Source: Enterobacter hormaechei ATCC 49162
Lineage (GTDB): Bacteria > Pseudomonadota > Gammaproteobacteria > Enterobacterales > Enterobacteriaceae
DNA length: 64,000 bases
Reading direction: 5' to 3'
Assembly: GCF_001875655.1 (NCBI RefSeq)
Contig: NZ_MKEQ01000002.1
Span: 806,001 to 870,000, forward strand
Shown here: positions 31,023 through 39,518 of the stretch, in pieces
Layout: every line of letters starts with the position of its first letter
Numbering within the stretch: the stretch's first letter is position 1
Translations under genes and position numbers: made by a program
The notes under the pieces: model-generated
Told to the model about the DNA's origin: nothing
The model's database searches: none
Seen by the model: the letters and a program-made list of their open reading frames with translations, nothing else

Positions 31023-31096
31023 GAATTGAAGTTACGAAAAGGTTTCATGTTTGTAAAGTGATCTCGATCTTGTTGTGAGAATATTAATTTTTTGTG

Positions 31097-31112
31097 TTGC
31101 ATACGCATGCAA
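31097..31112. promoter_or_regulatory. Operator-like palindrome 2 of the LacI-family regulator
   Basis: TTGCATACGCATGCAA has perfect TTGCAT/ATGCAA arms around ACGC. It lies 90 bp from palindrome 1 and about 88 bp before the LacI-family start. Two sites in one divergent region fit cooperative looping repression of both operons. Confidence 0.65.
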
Positions 31113-31199
31113 AGGTGGTGTAAGTATAAAAAACACCCACTCGCTGAGGCAGGTAAACACCTCGGAACGGGGTGGGGCGTTGATAAGGAATCAGGGGTA

Positions 31200-32270
31200 A
31201 TGAAACGTAAGACTTTTGCAGCAGTCACATCCCAGCAGGTCGCACAGCTGGCGGGCGTATCGCAATCCGCCGTGTCGCGAACCTTCACGCCGGGCGCCAG
31301 TATCTCACCGGCGACGCGTGAAAAAGTGCTGAAGGCGGCGCGGGAGCTGGGCTATCGTCCGAACGCGATTGCCCGTTCGCTCAATACGGCCCGCTCGCGC
31401 ATTATCGGCGTGGTGATCTCTTATTTTGATAATCCCTTTTATTCGCAGGTGCTGGAGGCGCTGGCACAAAAACTGGACACGCTGAACTATCACCTGCTGC
31501 TGTTCGTTGGCGACCGTGAAGGTAACGTTGACCGTATTTTTGACCAGATTATGCAGTACCGGGTGGATGGCATTGTGCTGGCCTCGGTGACGCTGTCGCT
31601 GGAGTTATCTGAAGAGTGCCTCGCCGCCGGGATACCGGTGGTGCTGTTTAACCGCAGCGAAGAGAGCGGCATGGCCTCCAGCGTAAACAGTAATAACGAA
31701 GCGGCGGCGCGGCAGATTGCCGAGTTTCTGCTGGCGGGGGAGCATCAGCGTTTCGCTTATGTGGGCGGCGTGGCCGACTCGCCGGTCAATATCGCCCGCC
31801 AGCGCGGGTTCATTTCCACGCTGGAAGAGCACGGCATTACCGACGTGCGGGTAGTGCACGGCAACTACGACGTTCAGCAAACTACCCGCGCGGCTTATGC
31901 CCTGTTTTCAGCGTCGCCCGCGCCGGATGCGGTCTTTGTCGCCAACGACCATATGGCCGTCACGGTGATGGATGTGGCGCGCTATGAATTTGGTTTGCGC
32001 GTTCCGGAGGAGGTCTCCGTGGTCGGGTATGACGACATCGGCCCTTCCGGCTGGCCCTCCTACGCGCTCACCTCGGCATCGCAGCCGGTTGGCGCGATGG
32101 TGGATGCCACGGTGGAGCTGTTAATGAAGCAAATTGACAGCGGAACCATCGAGCCTGAACAGATTACGGTGCCCGGTACGCTGGTGATACGCCACTCGGC
32201 GCGTCGCCCACGCAGCGGCGTTATCGAAACCAATGGTTTAACGCTATTTCAGTCCAGGGAGCGCAAATGA
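31200..32270 (+). CDS. LacI/GalR-family transcriptional regulator of the divergent catabolic locus
   Basis: A 356-residue regulator. The N-terminal helix-turn-helix (VAQLAGVSQSAVSRTFTPGA) and hinge helix region (GYRPNAIARSL) occupy residues about 12-65; a periplasmic-binding-protein-like ligand domain follows (IIGVVISYFDNPFYSQVLEA to VSVVGYDDIGPSGWPSY). Such proteins repress catabolic genes until the substrate or an intermediate binds. Two 16-bp palindromes in the upstream spacer are its likely operators. The ATG at 31200 was chosen because the frame upstream lacks family similarity. Its stop overlaps the next start (ATGA), so it is co-translated with the NTF2-like gene. Confidence 0.93.
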   Translation: MKRKTFAAVTSQQVAQLAGVSQSAVSRTFTPGASISPATREKVLKAARELGYRPNAIARSLNTARSRIIGVVISYFDNPFYSQVLEALAQKLDTLNYHLLLFVGDREGNVDRIFDQIMQYRVDGIVLASVTLSLELSEECLAAGIPVVLFNRSEESGMASSVNSNNEAAARQIAEFLLAGEHQRFAYVGGVADSPVNIARQRGFISTLEEHGITDVRVVHGNYDVQQTTRAAYALFSASPAPDAVFVANDHMAVTVMDVARYEFGLRVPEEVSVVGYDDIGPSGWPSYALTSASQPVGAMVDATVELLMKQIDSGTIEPEQITVPGTLVIRHSARRPRSGVIETNGLTLFQSRERK

Positions 32271-33238
32271 CAAGATTGCGGGGCTTCAGCCCACAATTCG
32301 ACTCCATCCAGCAGTTCATTTTGACGCTGACGCACGTGGTGTGGGAGCAGAAAGATATCGGCCAGCTGGCGGATTTTTACGCTATGCCGGTGGTTTTCAC
32401 CACCCCGGAAAAACAGCTGCATGAACTTTCTCAGTTTATGCGCCTGACGCTTGAGGCGATGCACAGTTTTCCCCAGCGTGCGGTGCTGACGGAGGATATT
32501 CTGTGCAGCCAGAATCCGGGTGATGAATATTACGCGGCGCAGCGCACGGTTGCGCGAATTCAGCACCAGGGAGAGGGCTTTTTTGGTCCACCCACCGGGA
32601 AAAATGTCTGGGTCCGCACCTGGGCCGATCGCATCTGTGTTGACGGTGCCGTGCGTCAGGAGTGGCTGCTTCAGGATCGCGCGGCGATTGTGGCGCAGCT
32701 GGGGCTGGATGTTCGTGAATTTGCCGTTAACCTGGCGACCATGCGCCAGCAGCTCGGGGTGGAGATGGTTTCAGCCGAGACGCTGGACGCCCGCTGGGCG
32801 GGCGGGCCGGAGGGCGACGACGTGGAAGGGGCGCTGGCCGGGGTCGTTGAGCGCTACTTAACGATGTGGGCGGGCGGCAACAGCGGCGTGGTGCCTGGTC
32901 TTTATCATCCGGCGGCGACGCTGTACGCGCCGGGACACTGCATCTGTACCGGCGAACAGGACATTGGCGCACAGCTTTCCGGCTACCGCGCCTCGTTTGC
33001 CGACAGCGAAACGCAGCTCCATCACCTGATTGTGCGTAAAGATCCTCATGAGCCGATTCGACTTTCATTGCGCTGGTCGTTATTAACCTGGCATGACGGT
33101 TACGGCAAATTTGGTGCGCCGACCCGTAAACCGATATCCATTACCGGTATTAGCCAGCTTGAATTACGTGACGGTTTAATTTTCCGTGAATATCTGGGGA
33201 TCGATGAATTAGCGATCTGGTCGCAAATAGTGAATTAA
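32267..33238 (+). CDS. Tandem NTF2-like (SnoaL-type) domain protein, paralogue 1
   Basis: A 323-residue protein that reads as two NTF2/SnoaL-like alpha+beta barrels, roughly residues 10-150 and 185-318. The first begins with FILTLTHVVWEQKDIGQLADFY; the second has VVERYLTMWAGGNSGVVPGLYHPAATLYAPG. Both end with strand patterns of the family (RQEWLLQDRAAI, LIFREYLGIDELAIW). NTF2-like folds serve as isomerases, hydrolases, cyclases or non-enzymatic subunits. It overlaps the LacI-family gene by four bases. The next gene is a clear paralogue, so the two may form a hetero-oligomer (inference). No catalytic residue is assigned. Confidence 0.72.
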   Translation: MTRLRGFSPQFDSIQQFILTLTHVVWEQKDIGQLADFYAMPVVFTTPEKQLHELSQFMRLTLEAMHSFPQRAVLTEDILCSQNPGDEYYAAQRTVARIQHQGEGFFGPPTGKNVWVRTWADRICVDGAVRQEWLLQDRAAIVAQLGLDVREFAVNLATMRQQLGVEMVSAETLDARWAGGPEGDDVEGALAGVVERYLTMWAGGNSGVVPGLYHPAATLYAPGHCICTGEQDIGAQLSGYRASFADSETQLHHLIVRKDPHEPIRLSLRWSLLTWHDGYGKFGAPTRKPISITGISQLELRDGLIFREYLGIDELAIWSQIVN

Positions 33239-33289
33239 CAGAGGCGGCAGCCCTCTTATTCTGGCTGCCAAAAATAATCGTGCTTAATT

Positions 33290-33317
33290 CACCCTCACTT
33301 GCGGGTGCGGGTTTTTA
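33290..33317 (+). terminator. Possible attenuating hairpin between the NTF2-like genes
   Basis: CACCC...GGGTG forms a short stem, followed by CGGG and five Ts. A second hairpin (GGCAGCC/GGCTGCC) lies at about 33246-33269. Together they may partly separate the regulator-linked gene from the enzyme genes downstream. Confidence 0.35.
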
Positions 33318-33344
33318 TTGTCTGAAAACAGAGCAGGAGTTTAT

Positions 33345-34487
33345 ATGTCTTCAACTGAAGCAACAAATAAAGCACCAGCCGTACCCGAAAGAAGCAGCGT
33401 GAAAGCGCTGAAAGAGGAGCCTGTATTACAGGTGGAGCGTCGTGATTTTGTCGATCTGGTACCGGAAAAAAGACCGCGCGTGCAATCCTTACGCGGCTTT
33501 GATGACTGCTATACCGATATTGTCGATTACATTGTTCGCTGCACCCATAAAATATGGGACGAGCGCGACGTTGGCTTAATTTATTCCCACTATACCCATA
33601 ATTGTGTGCTTTATAACGCGCTGGGCACATTATATAACCGCGAGCAGGTGGTGCAGGACACGCTGCAACGCTTAATTGCCTTCCCGGAACGACGCGGAAT
33701 GGCCACCCAGGTTATCTGGAACGGGAATGACGTTGACGGTTTTTATACCTCTCACCTGGTGACGGGAAGCGGGCGGCATACCCAGCACAGTCATTTAGGT
33801 AAGCCGACAAACCGCACCTTTGTAACCCGTACCGTGGCGGATTGCATGATCCACGAGAATAAAATTTACCGGGAGTGGGTGGTCAGCGACAACATGTCGT
33901 TGATGAAACAGCTCGGCCTGAATACCGATCAGATCGCGTTTAACATGGCAAAAGAGCAGTTTGATAAAGGCTTCCGCGTGATGGACATTGGTGAAAATGG
34001 CCGCATGCTGGGGCAATATCCGCCGGAGATGGAATGCGATGTGTCTATTGCGCACACCGATACGGAGGAGCAGTGCCTGCGCTGGCTGCATGAGATCTAC
34101 AACCGCCGGATGTTCGGCAAAATCAAAGAGGTTTACGCGCCGAACGTGCAGTGGCACGGACCGCTGATGAAAGAGCTGTACGGCACCGCGGCGGTAACCC
34201 ATCAGACGCTGGCGCTGGTAGGCATGATCCCTGACGGCGCGTGGCTGCCGCAGCATATCTGCTCCAACCCGTGCGATGAAGGCGGCGTAAAAGTCGCGGT
34301 TCGCTGGATCATTGAAGGGCATCACCTGGGGTATGGCGAGCTGGGCAAACCGACCGGGGAACGACTCTTCGTGATGGGCATGTCGCACTACCACATCGTC
34401 AACGGAAAAATTGTTGATGAATGGGTCGTTTATGACCACCTGGCGCTGCTGGCGCAAATCAAACTCGGCCAGATGGAGGACGCGTAA
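33345..34487 (+). CDS. Tandem NTF2-like (SnoaL-type) domain protein, paralogue 2
   Basis: A 380-residue paralogue of the preceding NTF2-like protein, with an extra Lys/Glu-rich N-terminal tail of about 50 residues. The first domain opens LRGFDDCYTDIVDYIV, matching the LRGF...FILTLTHVVW opening of paralogue 1; the second domain (about 225-370) contains WLHEIYNRRMFGKIKEVYAP and ends VDEWVVYDHLALLAQI. AGGAG sits five bases before the ATG. The HisD-like gene 2 starts directly after its stop codon, so the products are probably made in fixed ratio. Enzymatic activity is unknown. Confidence 0.72.
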   Translation: MSSTEATNKAPAVPERSSVKALKEEPVLQVERRDFVDLVPEKRPRVQSLRGFDDCYTDIVDYIVRCTHKIWDERDVGLIYSHYTHNCVLYNALGTLYNREQVVQDTLQRLIAFPERRGMATQVIWNGNDVDGFYTSHLVTGSGRHTQHSHLGKPTNRTFVTRTVADCMIHENKIYREWVVSDNMSLMKQLGLNTDQIAFNMAKEQFDKGFRVMDIGENGRMLGQYPPEMECDVSIAHTDTEEQCLRWLHEIYNRRMFGKIKEVYAPNVQWHGPLMKELYGTAAVTHQTLALVGMIPDGAWLPQHICSNPCDEGGVKVAVRWIIEGHHLGYGELGKPTGERLFVMGMSHYHIVNGKIVDEWVVYDHLALLAQIKLGQMEDA

Positions 34488-35783
34488 ATGTTGAATCAGG
34501 TGAGCTGGATCAAGCATCCGCAGGGGCAGGATGTTCAGGCCGATCGTTCGTTAACGGAGACGGTCCGCGCCATCATCGAACGCGTGAAAAGCGAAGGTGA
34601 CGCCGCGCTAAGAGCCTTTTCGCAGCAGTTTGATAAGGTCGTGCCCGCGCAGTTTGAGGTGAGCGAGCAGGAGATTGCCGACGCGCTGGAGGGGATGGAT
34701 GCTCAGACGCGTCGCGACAGTGAGTTTGCGATTAATCAGGTGCGCCGTTTCGCGCAGGCGCAGCTGGCGACCATGCAGCCGCTGGAGACAGAGACGCTGC
34801 CGGGCGTACATCTCGGCCACCGGATCATCCCGGTGCAGACGGTGGGCTGCTACGTGCCGGGCGGACGGTATCCGATTCTTTCCGCCCCCGTGATGTCGAT
34901 TGTCCCTGCGACGGTGGCGGGCTGCGAACAGATTATCGCCTGCCTGCCGCCGGGCGCGCATCCGGCGATGATCGCGGTATGCCATCTGGCGGGTGCGCAC
35001 CGCATATTCAAAGTTGGCGGCGCACAGGCTATTGCGGCCATGGCCTGGGGCACGGAGAGCATTCCGTCGGTAGATAAAATTGTTGGGCCAGGCAACGCCT
35101 TTGTTAACGAAGCGAAGCGCCAGGTGTTCGGTAAAGTCGGCATTGACGCGCTCGCCGGGCCAAGCGAAATATTCACCATCGCGGACGACAGCGCCGACCC
35201 GCGCATTCTGGCCGCCGATATGCTGGCCCAGGCAGAGCACGATATTCACACCCGCGTCGGGCTGGCGACGACCAGCCGGGATATCGCGGAGCGTACTCTG
35301 GCGGAAGTGGAGCGTCAGCTCGCCAGCCTGCCAACGGCGGCAACGGCGGGGGAGGCGTGGCGTCGGCAGGGTGAGATTGTGCTCTGCGAAGATGAAGCGC
35401 AGCTGATTGCGTTTGCTGACCATATGGCGACGGAGCATTTGCAGGTGCATACCCGCGATCCGCACGCGACGGCGGCGAAGATCCGCAATTACGGTTCGCT
35501 GTTTATTGGTCAGAACGCCAGCGTGGTGTTCTCCGATAAATGCTGTGGTACTAACCACACGTTACCGACCATGGCGGCGGCACGCTATACCGGCGGTCTG
35601 TGGGTAGGGGCGTACGTTAAAATCTGTACCCATCAGTGGATTGATGAGCAGGGTATCCCGGCAATCGCAGAACCGGCGATCCGCCAGAGCCGTACCGAGG
35701 GGATGCAGGGGCACCGACAGGCGGCGGAAATTCGCCTGCGTCCGCAGGACATCGACGCCATTACTACCGGCCTGCGTGACTAA
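34488..35783 (+). CDS. Histidinol dehydrogenase-family oxidoreductase, paralogue 2 (catabolic)
   Basis: A 431-residue HisD-superfamily protein with LAQAEHD near residue 245, ATEHLQVH near 315, GTNHTLPT near 350 and MQGHRQAAE near 410, so the zinc and catalytic positions are intact. It is related to the copy at 28255 but clearly diverged, so the two should act on different intermediates or stereoisomers. Its ATG follows the stop of the NTF2-like gene with no gap. The family reaction is NAD-dependent oxidation of an alcohol through the aldehyde to the acid. Context argues against histidine synthesis. Confidence 0.88.
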   Translation: MLNQVSWIKHPQGQDVQADRSLTETVRAIIERVKSEGDAALRAFSQQFDKVVPAQFEVSEQEIADALEGMDAQTRRDSEFAINQVRRFAQAQLATMQPLETETLPGVHLGHRIIPVQTVGCYVPGGRYPILSAPVMSIVPATVAGCEQIIACLPPGAHPAMIAVCHLAGAHRIFKVGGAQAIAAMAWGTESIPSVDKIVGPGNAFVNEAKRQVFGKVGIDALAGPSEIFTIADDSADPRILAADMLAQAEHDIHTRVGLATTSRDIAERTLAEVERQLASLPTAATAGEAWRRQGEIVLCEDEAQLIAFADHMATEHLQVHTRDPHATAAKIRNYGSLFIGQNASVVFSDKCCGTNHTLPTMAAARYTGGLWVGAYVKICTHQWIDEQGIPAIAEPAIRQSRTEGMQGHRQAAEIRLRPQDIDAITTGLRD

Positions 35784-35835
35784 ATCCTGCCCGGGCAGCC
35801 TCCTGCCCGGCTTTCTGCACAGGAAACCAGAGACG

Positions 35836-37152
35836 ATGATGCGCCTGATACCGTCCGAGGACTGCCCGGAAGAGATCGCCCGACGACTCGACGCCATACA
35901 GCAACATCGCGCGCTGAACGCGATCCTCGGGGTTAACCCGGATGCCCTCTCTCTGGCGAAACAGTATCAACAGCTGGCCCGGCAAGGGGTACAGATCGGC
36001 CCTTTGCACGGCGTACCGGTGATCGTAAAAGATAATATCGCCTGCGCGCCGATGCCCGTCACCCTTGGCTGCCGTGCGCTGGCCTCACTCGCAGCAACTT
36101 CAGACGCCCGCGTTGTACAGCGGCTGCGCGGGGCCGGGGCGATTATCCTCGCCAGAGCGAATATGTCCGAGTTTGCCTTCGACGTGCGCTCGCGAAGCTC
36201 GCTGGGGGGCGATGTGGCGAATCCCCTTTGCCCGTCGGTGACTGCCGGAGGCTCCAGCGGAGGATGCGCCGCTGCGGTTGCAGCCGGAATGGCGGATGGC
36301 GCGCTGGGAACCGATACCGGTGGCTCTGTGCGCATTCCCTGTAGTTATACCGGGCTGGTAGGACTCCGGCCCACGTTTCGCCGGGCACAGTTAGACGGCG
36401 TTGCGCCGCTGTCACCCAGCAAAGACACCGTCGGACCCATGGTGCATAGCGTTGAAGATGCCGCCCTTCTGCATGCCGTTATCCACGGTTTGCCGCCGGT
36501 TGCACTTCCTGCGCGTTCGCTGAAAGGCGTTCGCTTTGGCGTGGTGACCGCGTTACAGGGTGAGGATGAGGTACAGCTGGAGGTCTGGCAGTCGGCGCTG
36601 GACACGTTGCGCCGTGCCGGGGCGACGCTGGTGGCGGTTTCACTCCCCTTTCTGGAAGAGGTGAGGCAGGCCACCTGCCTCAGTCTGTATGAATTTCGCG
36701 TGGCGATTGACGGCTGGCTTAGCAAACAGCCTGGTGCCCCGTCAGGATTAACGGACATTGTGGCTTCCGGCGCTTTCCTGCCGGAGTTTGCGCCGTTTCT
36801 ACGCCAGATGCTGACGTGTGACACGCTGAAAACCCCGCTCTGGCTGGCGGGGCGACGTTTTCAGCGTCTGCTGCGGCAGAACCTGCGCCGGGTGGCGGAG
36901 GCGCAGCGCATCGACGGATTTCTGTATCCCACCGTACAACGATTACCGGATAGCCTGGCGAAAATGCCGCCCGGTTGCGCGCCGGAGCTTGCCGCCATCA
37001 GCGGCCTGCCTGCCATTACGTTGCCCTGTGGCGTAAGCCGTATCGGGCTGCCGGTGGGGATGGAAATGTTATCGGTGCAGGAGGATGAAACGGTGCTGAT
37101 GACGCTGGCGCTGGCGTGTGAGAGGGCGTTGGGCGGGGAGTGTAAGATATAA
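35836..37152 (+). CDS. Amidase signature family hydrolase
   Basis: A 438-residue amidase-signature enzyme. The Ser-cisSer-Lys triad is visible: Lys in PVIVKDNIA near residue 63, cis-Ser in GGSSGGCAAA near 140, and the nucleophile Ser in GTDTGGSVRIP near 165. Family members hydrolyse carboxamides, including AtzF and allophanate-type substrates. It is the last gene of the plus-strand catabolic operon, 52 bases after HisD-like 2, and may release ammonia from an amide intermediate or from the imported substrate. The start is one of two adjacent ATGs (35836 or 35839); the open frame continues upstream without support. Confidence 0.9.
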   Translation: MMRLIPSEDCPEEIARRLDAIQQHRALNAILGVNPDALSLAKQYQQLARQGVQIGPLHGVPVIVKDNIACAPMPVTLGCRALASLAATSDARVVQRLRGAGAIILARANMSEFAFDVRSRSSLGGDVANPLCPSVTAGGSSGGCAAAVAAGMADGALGTDTGGSVRIPCSYTGLVGLRPTFRRAQLDGVAPLSPSKDTVGPMVHSVEDAALLHAVIHGLPPVALPARSLKGVRFGVVTALQGEDEVQLEVWQSALDTLRRAGATLVAVSLPFLEEVRQATCLSLYEFRVAIDGWLSKQPGAPSGLTDIVASGAFLPEFAPFLRQMLTCDTLKTPLWLAGRRFQRLLRQNLRRVAEAQRIDGFLYPTVQRLPDSLAKMPPGCAPELAAISGLPAITLPCGVSRIGLPVGMEMLSVQEDETVLMTLALACERALGGECKI

Positions 37153-37168
37153 AAAGCCCGCAGGGCTT
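37151..37168 (-). terminator. Rho-independent terminator of the ABC/ADP-ribosylglycohydrolase operon
   Basis: On the minus strand AAGCCC-TGC-GGGCTT runs into a T-rich tail, about 80 bases after the ATPase stop. It is part of a 51-bp sequence (37151-37201) that recurs imperfectly at 44452. Confidence 0.75.
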
Positions 37169-37249
37169 GCGCCGTGCGGGTTCTGATGACTTCACAGGAT
37201 GGTAACGCTAAAACCCCCCTGCGATGGCAGGAGGGATTGGGAACGCATT

Positions 37250-38305
37250 CTATGACCGCAGGCGCTTACCGGTTCTGGCATCAAACAAGAATATTTTTGC
37301 TGTATCTACGGTAAGGAAAACCTGCTGCCCCACGTTGATATCCAGCTTTTCATGAGACACCACGATCAGCTCCTGATCGTGAATACGCACCCGGATCTCC
37401 TGTCCTTCCCCGGTCATCTCAATCAGCACGATTTCCGCTGGCATCCCTGAATCGCCGATCCGGATATAGTGCGGTCGGGTGGCACAGATGATCTCCATCC
37501 CTTCAATGTGTGCGCTAAGGGGGCAGGGGAAACGGTAGCCGTTGTTGAGCACAATCTCGCCGTGCTGAATCACGCCCTTGAGGGTGTTAATTTCCGGCGT
37601 GCCGATAAAGCCCGCGACAAAGAGGTTATCCGGGTCACGGTACAGCTCTTCCGGGGTGCCGACCTGCTCAATATGCCCGGCATTCAGCACCACAATCCTG
37701 TCCGCCATGGTCATCGCTTCCGTCTGATCGTGCGTCACGTAGATGGTCGTGCGCCCCATCCGCTGGTGGATCTTACGGATTTCACCGCGCATTTTATGGC
37801 GCAGTTTGGCGTCCAGGTTGGAGAGCGGTTCATCAAACAAAAAGGCCTTCGGGTCACGCACCAGCGCGCGCCCCATCGCCACGCGCTGACGCTGGCCGCC
37901 GGAGAGATCCCGCGGGAGGCGATCGAGCAAATGCGTCAGGCCGAGGATTTCCGCCGCCTCTTCCACCCGGGCCATCCGTTCCGCTTTTGACACGCTGGCA
38001 AGCTTCAGGGCAAAGCTCATATTGTCCCGCACCTTCATGTGCGGGTAGAGCGCATAGCTCTGGAACACCATGGCGATATCGCGTTTTTTGGCGGGCAGGG
38101 TGTTGACCACCTCGCCGTGCATCAGCAGTTCACCGGAGGTGATGTCTTCCAGACCCGCAATCATGCGCAGCAGGGTAGATTTCCCACACCCGGACGGGCC
38201 GACCAGCACGATAAATTCGCCTTCATGAATGCTCAGCGAGATCCCTTTAATGATGCTGACGTTGCCGTAGGATTTGCCGAGATTATTTAAAACGATTTGG
38301 CTCAT
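37250..38305 (-). CDS. ABC importer ATPase (UgpC/MsmX type)
   Basis: A 351-residue ATPase of the carbohydrate-uptake CUT1 class. Walker [10 protein letters not shown] (near residue 36), Q-loop region [12 protein letters not shown], signature [12 protein letters not shown], Walker [12 protein letters not shown] and H-loop [10 protein letters not shown] are all present, followed by a C-terminal TOBE domain from about 240. It starts one base after the ADP-ribosylglycohydrolase stop with GGAG before the ATG; a longer upstream frame has no family similarity. It would energise the two permeases at 40930 and 41829. Confidence 0.92.
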   Translation of the reverse strand: MSQIVLNNLGKSYGNVSIIKGISLSIHEGEFIVLVGPSGCGKSTLLRMIAGLEDITSGELLMHGEVVNTLPAKKRDIAMVFQSYALYPHMKVRDNMSFALKLASVSKAERMARVEEAAEILGLTHLLDRLPRDLSGGQRQRVAMGRALVRDPKAFLFDEPLSNLDAKLRHKMRGEIRKIHQRMGRTTIYVTHDQTEAMTMADRIVVLNAGHIEQVGTPEELYRDPDNLFVAGFIGTPEINTLKGVIQHGEIVLNNGYRFPCPLSAHIEGMEIICATRPHYIRIGDSGMPAEIVLIEMTGEGQEIRVRIHDQELIVVSHEKLDINVGQQVFLTVDTAKIFLFDARTGKRLRS

Positions 38306-38306
38306 G

Positions 38307-39518
38307 TTACTCTCCTCGCCCGGCGGTGTGGCCTGGCTGCAATAATGGCATGACGTGCTGGCGGTAAAGCGCCGCCGCAGCAAGATCCGTCTGGATAATG
38401 CGGTGTGCTGATTCGCTGAAGCGCAGCGCGGCCGTGCGCAGATCCAGGCGGTTGGCGCTATCAATGCCCGCCAGCACCTCAGGTTCGATAATGGCTTCCC
38501 CGTGCAGCGCGCCTAAAATCGCCCCGCTCATCACCCCGATAGAATCGGTATCACGGCCAGAGTTGATAGAATCTTCCACCGCGCCGCGAAACTCCCCTTC
38601 GCGCAGCAGGCAGAAGGCCAGCGCCATCGGCAGCTCCTCAATCGACATCAGGCGCGAGGGCTGGTAGGCCATGGTCGGGACGCCCGCTTTTTCCGGGCCG
38701 TGCATCAGGTCATCACCCATCGGTGAGAAGGGCAAAAGCGCTTCATGCAGGGCGTCAACGACCTGTTGATAATCCCATGCGGCTCCACGATAGCGACGCG
38801 CGACGTCAAGCGTTGCGGCGATGGCCTGGCGGGTGCCGTCTTTCGCCAGTTTCAACGCGATGTCGGTGATAGTCTCAACGGTGATGCCCGGAATAAATGC
38901 CGCCGCAACGCAGGCGGCGAAGACCCCCGCGGCCTCCAGGCCATAACTCTGCTGATGCCCCTGGGTGAAGTTGATGGCTTCCTGGTAAGCCGCTTCAGGA
39001 TTGCAGGCATTGATGGCGCCGATGGGGGCGGCATACATGGCTGCGCCGCAGTTCACCATATTGCCCACGCCGCCCTGGCGCGGATCGCAGGCGGCCAGTT
39101 GCAGACGATGGAAGATCCATTTTTCCGGATAAAACAGGCGCTCAATAACCAGCGCTTCCCGGTCCAGTTCCGGCACCCAGCGCGGCTCCCAGGCAATCTT
39201 CCGTACAAAAGACTCCCCCATATCCCACGCATCGACGTGGCGGCCCAGCTCGCTGTAAACCTCCATCAGGCAGAGCGTCATCAGCGTATCGTCGGTGATG
39301 ATACCGTTGCCGCGCACGCGGTTATTGCGCCGTGCGGACGGTTCGTCCATCCGGTGCCAGCGCTGGTGGATGGAGGTAACGCGGCCATATTTCTCGGCGA
39401 TTTGCCGGGCGGAGAGTTTCTCAACCGGTCCGCCCAGGGCATCGCCGAACGCCACGCCATACAGCATGCCCAGAATGCGGGACGTGAACGATAAATCAGC
39501 GGTTTGAGTTACGGTCAT
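38307..39518 (-). CDS. ADP-ribosylglycohydrolase (DraG/ARH) family protein
   Basis: A 403-residue all-helical ARH-fold protein. Both dinuclear Mg2+ motifs are present: [12 protein letters not shown] near residue 70 and [20 protein letters not shown] near 325, with the N-terminal [13 protein letters not shown]. Family members remove ADP-ribose from proteins or cleave related N- or O-ribosyl bonds. Lying between the binding protein (overlap ATGA) and the ATPase of an importer, and beside a ribokinase-like gene, it more probably hydrolyses an imported ribosylated small molecule, with ribose then phosphorylated. That is an inference; the true substrate is unknown. Confidence 0.88.
   Translation of the reverse strand: MTVTQTADLSFTSRILGMLYGVAFGDALGGPVEKLSARQIAEKYGRVTSIHQRWHRMDEPSARRNNRVRGNGIITDDTLMTLCLMEVYSELGRHVDAWDMGESFVRKIAWEPRWVPELDREALVIERLFYPEKWIFHRLQLAACDPRQGGVGNMVNCGAAMYAAPIGAINACNPEAAYQEAINFTQGHQQSYGLEAAGVFAACVAAAFIPGITVETITDIALKLAKDGTRQAIAATLDVARRYRGAAWDYQQVVDALHEALLPFSPMGDDLMHGPEKAGVPTMAYQPSRLMSIEELPMALAFCLLREGEFRGAVEDSINSGRDTDSIGVMSGAILGALHGEAIIEPEVLAGIDSANRLDLRTAALRFSESAHRIIQTDLAAAALYRQHVMPLLQPGHTAGRGE

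Noticed and set aside
28255..35783. Histidine biosynthesis (hisD) assignment
   Set aside because: Two diverged copies lie in a LacI-controlled catabolic locus with no other his gene nearby.
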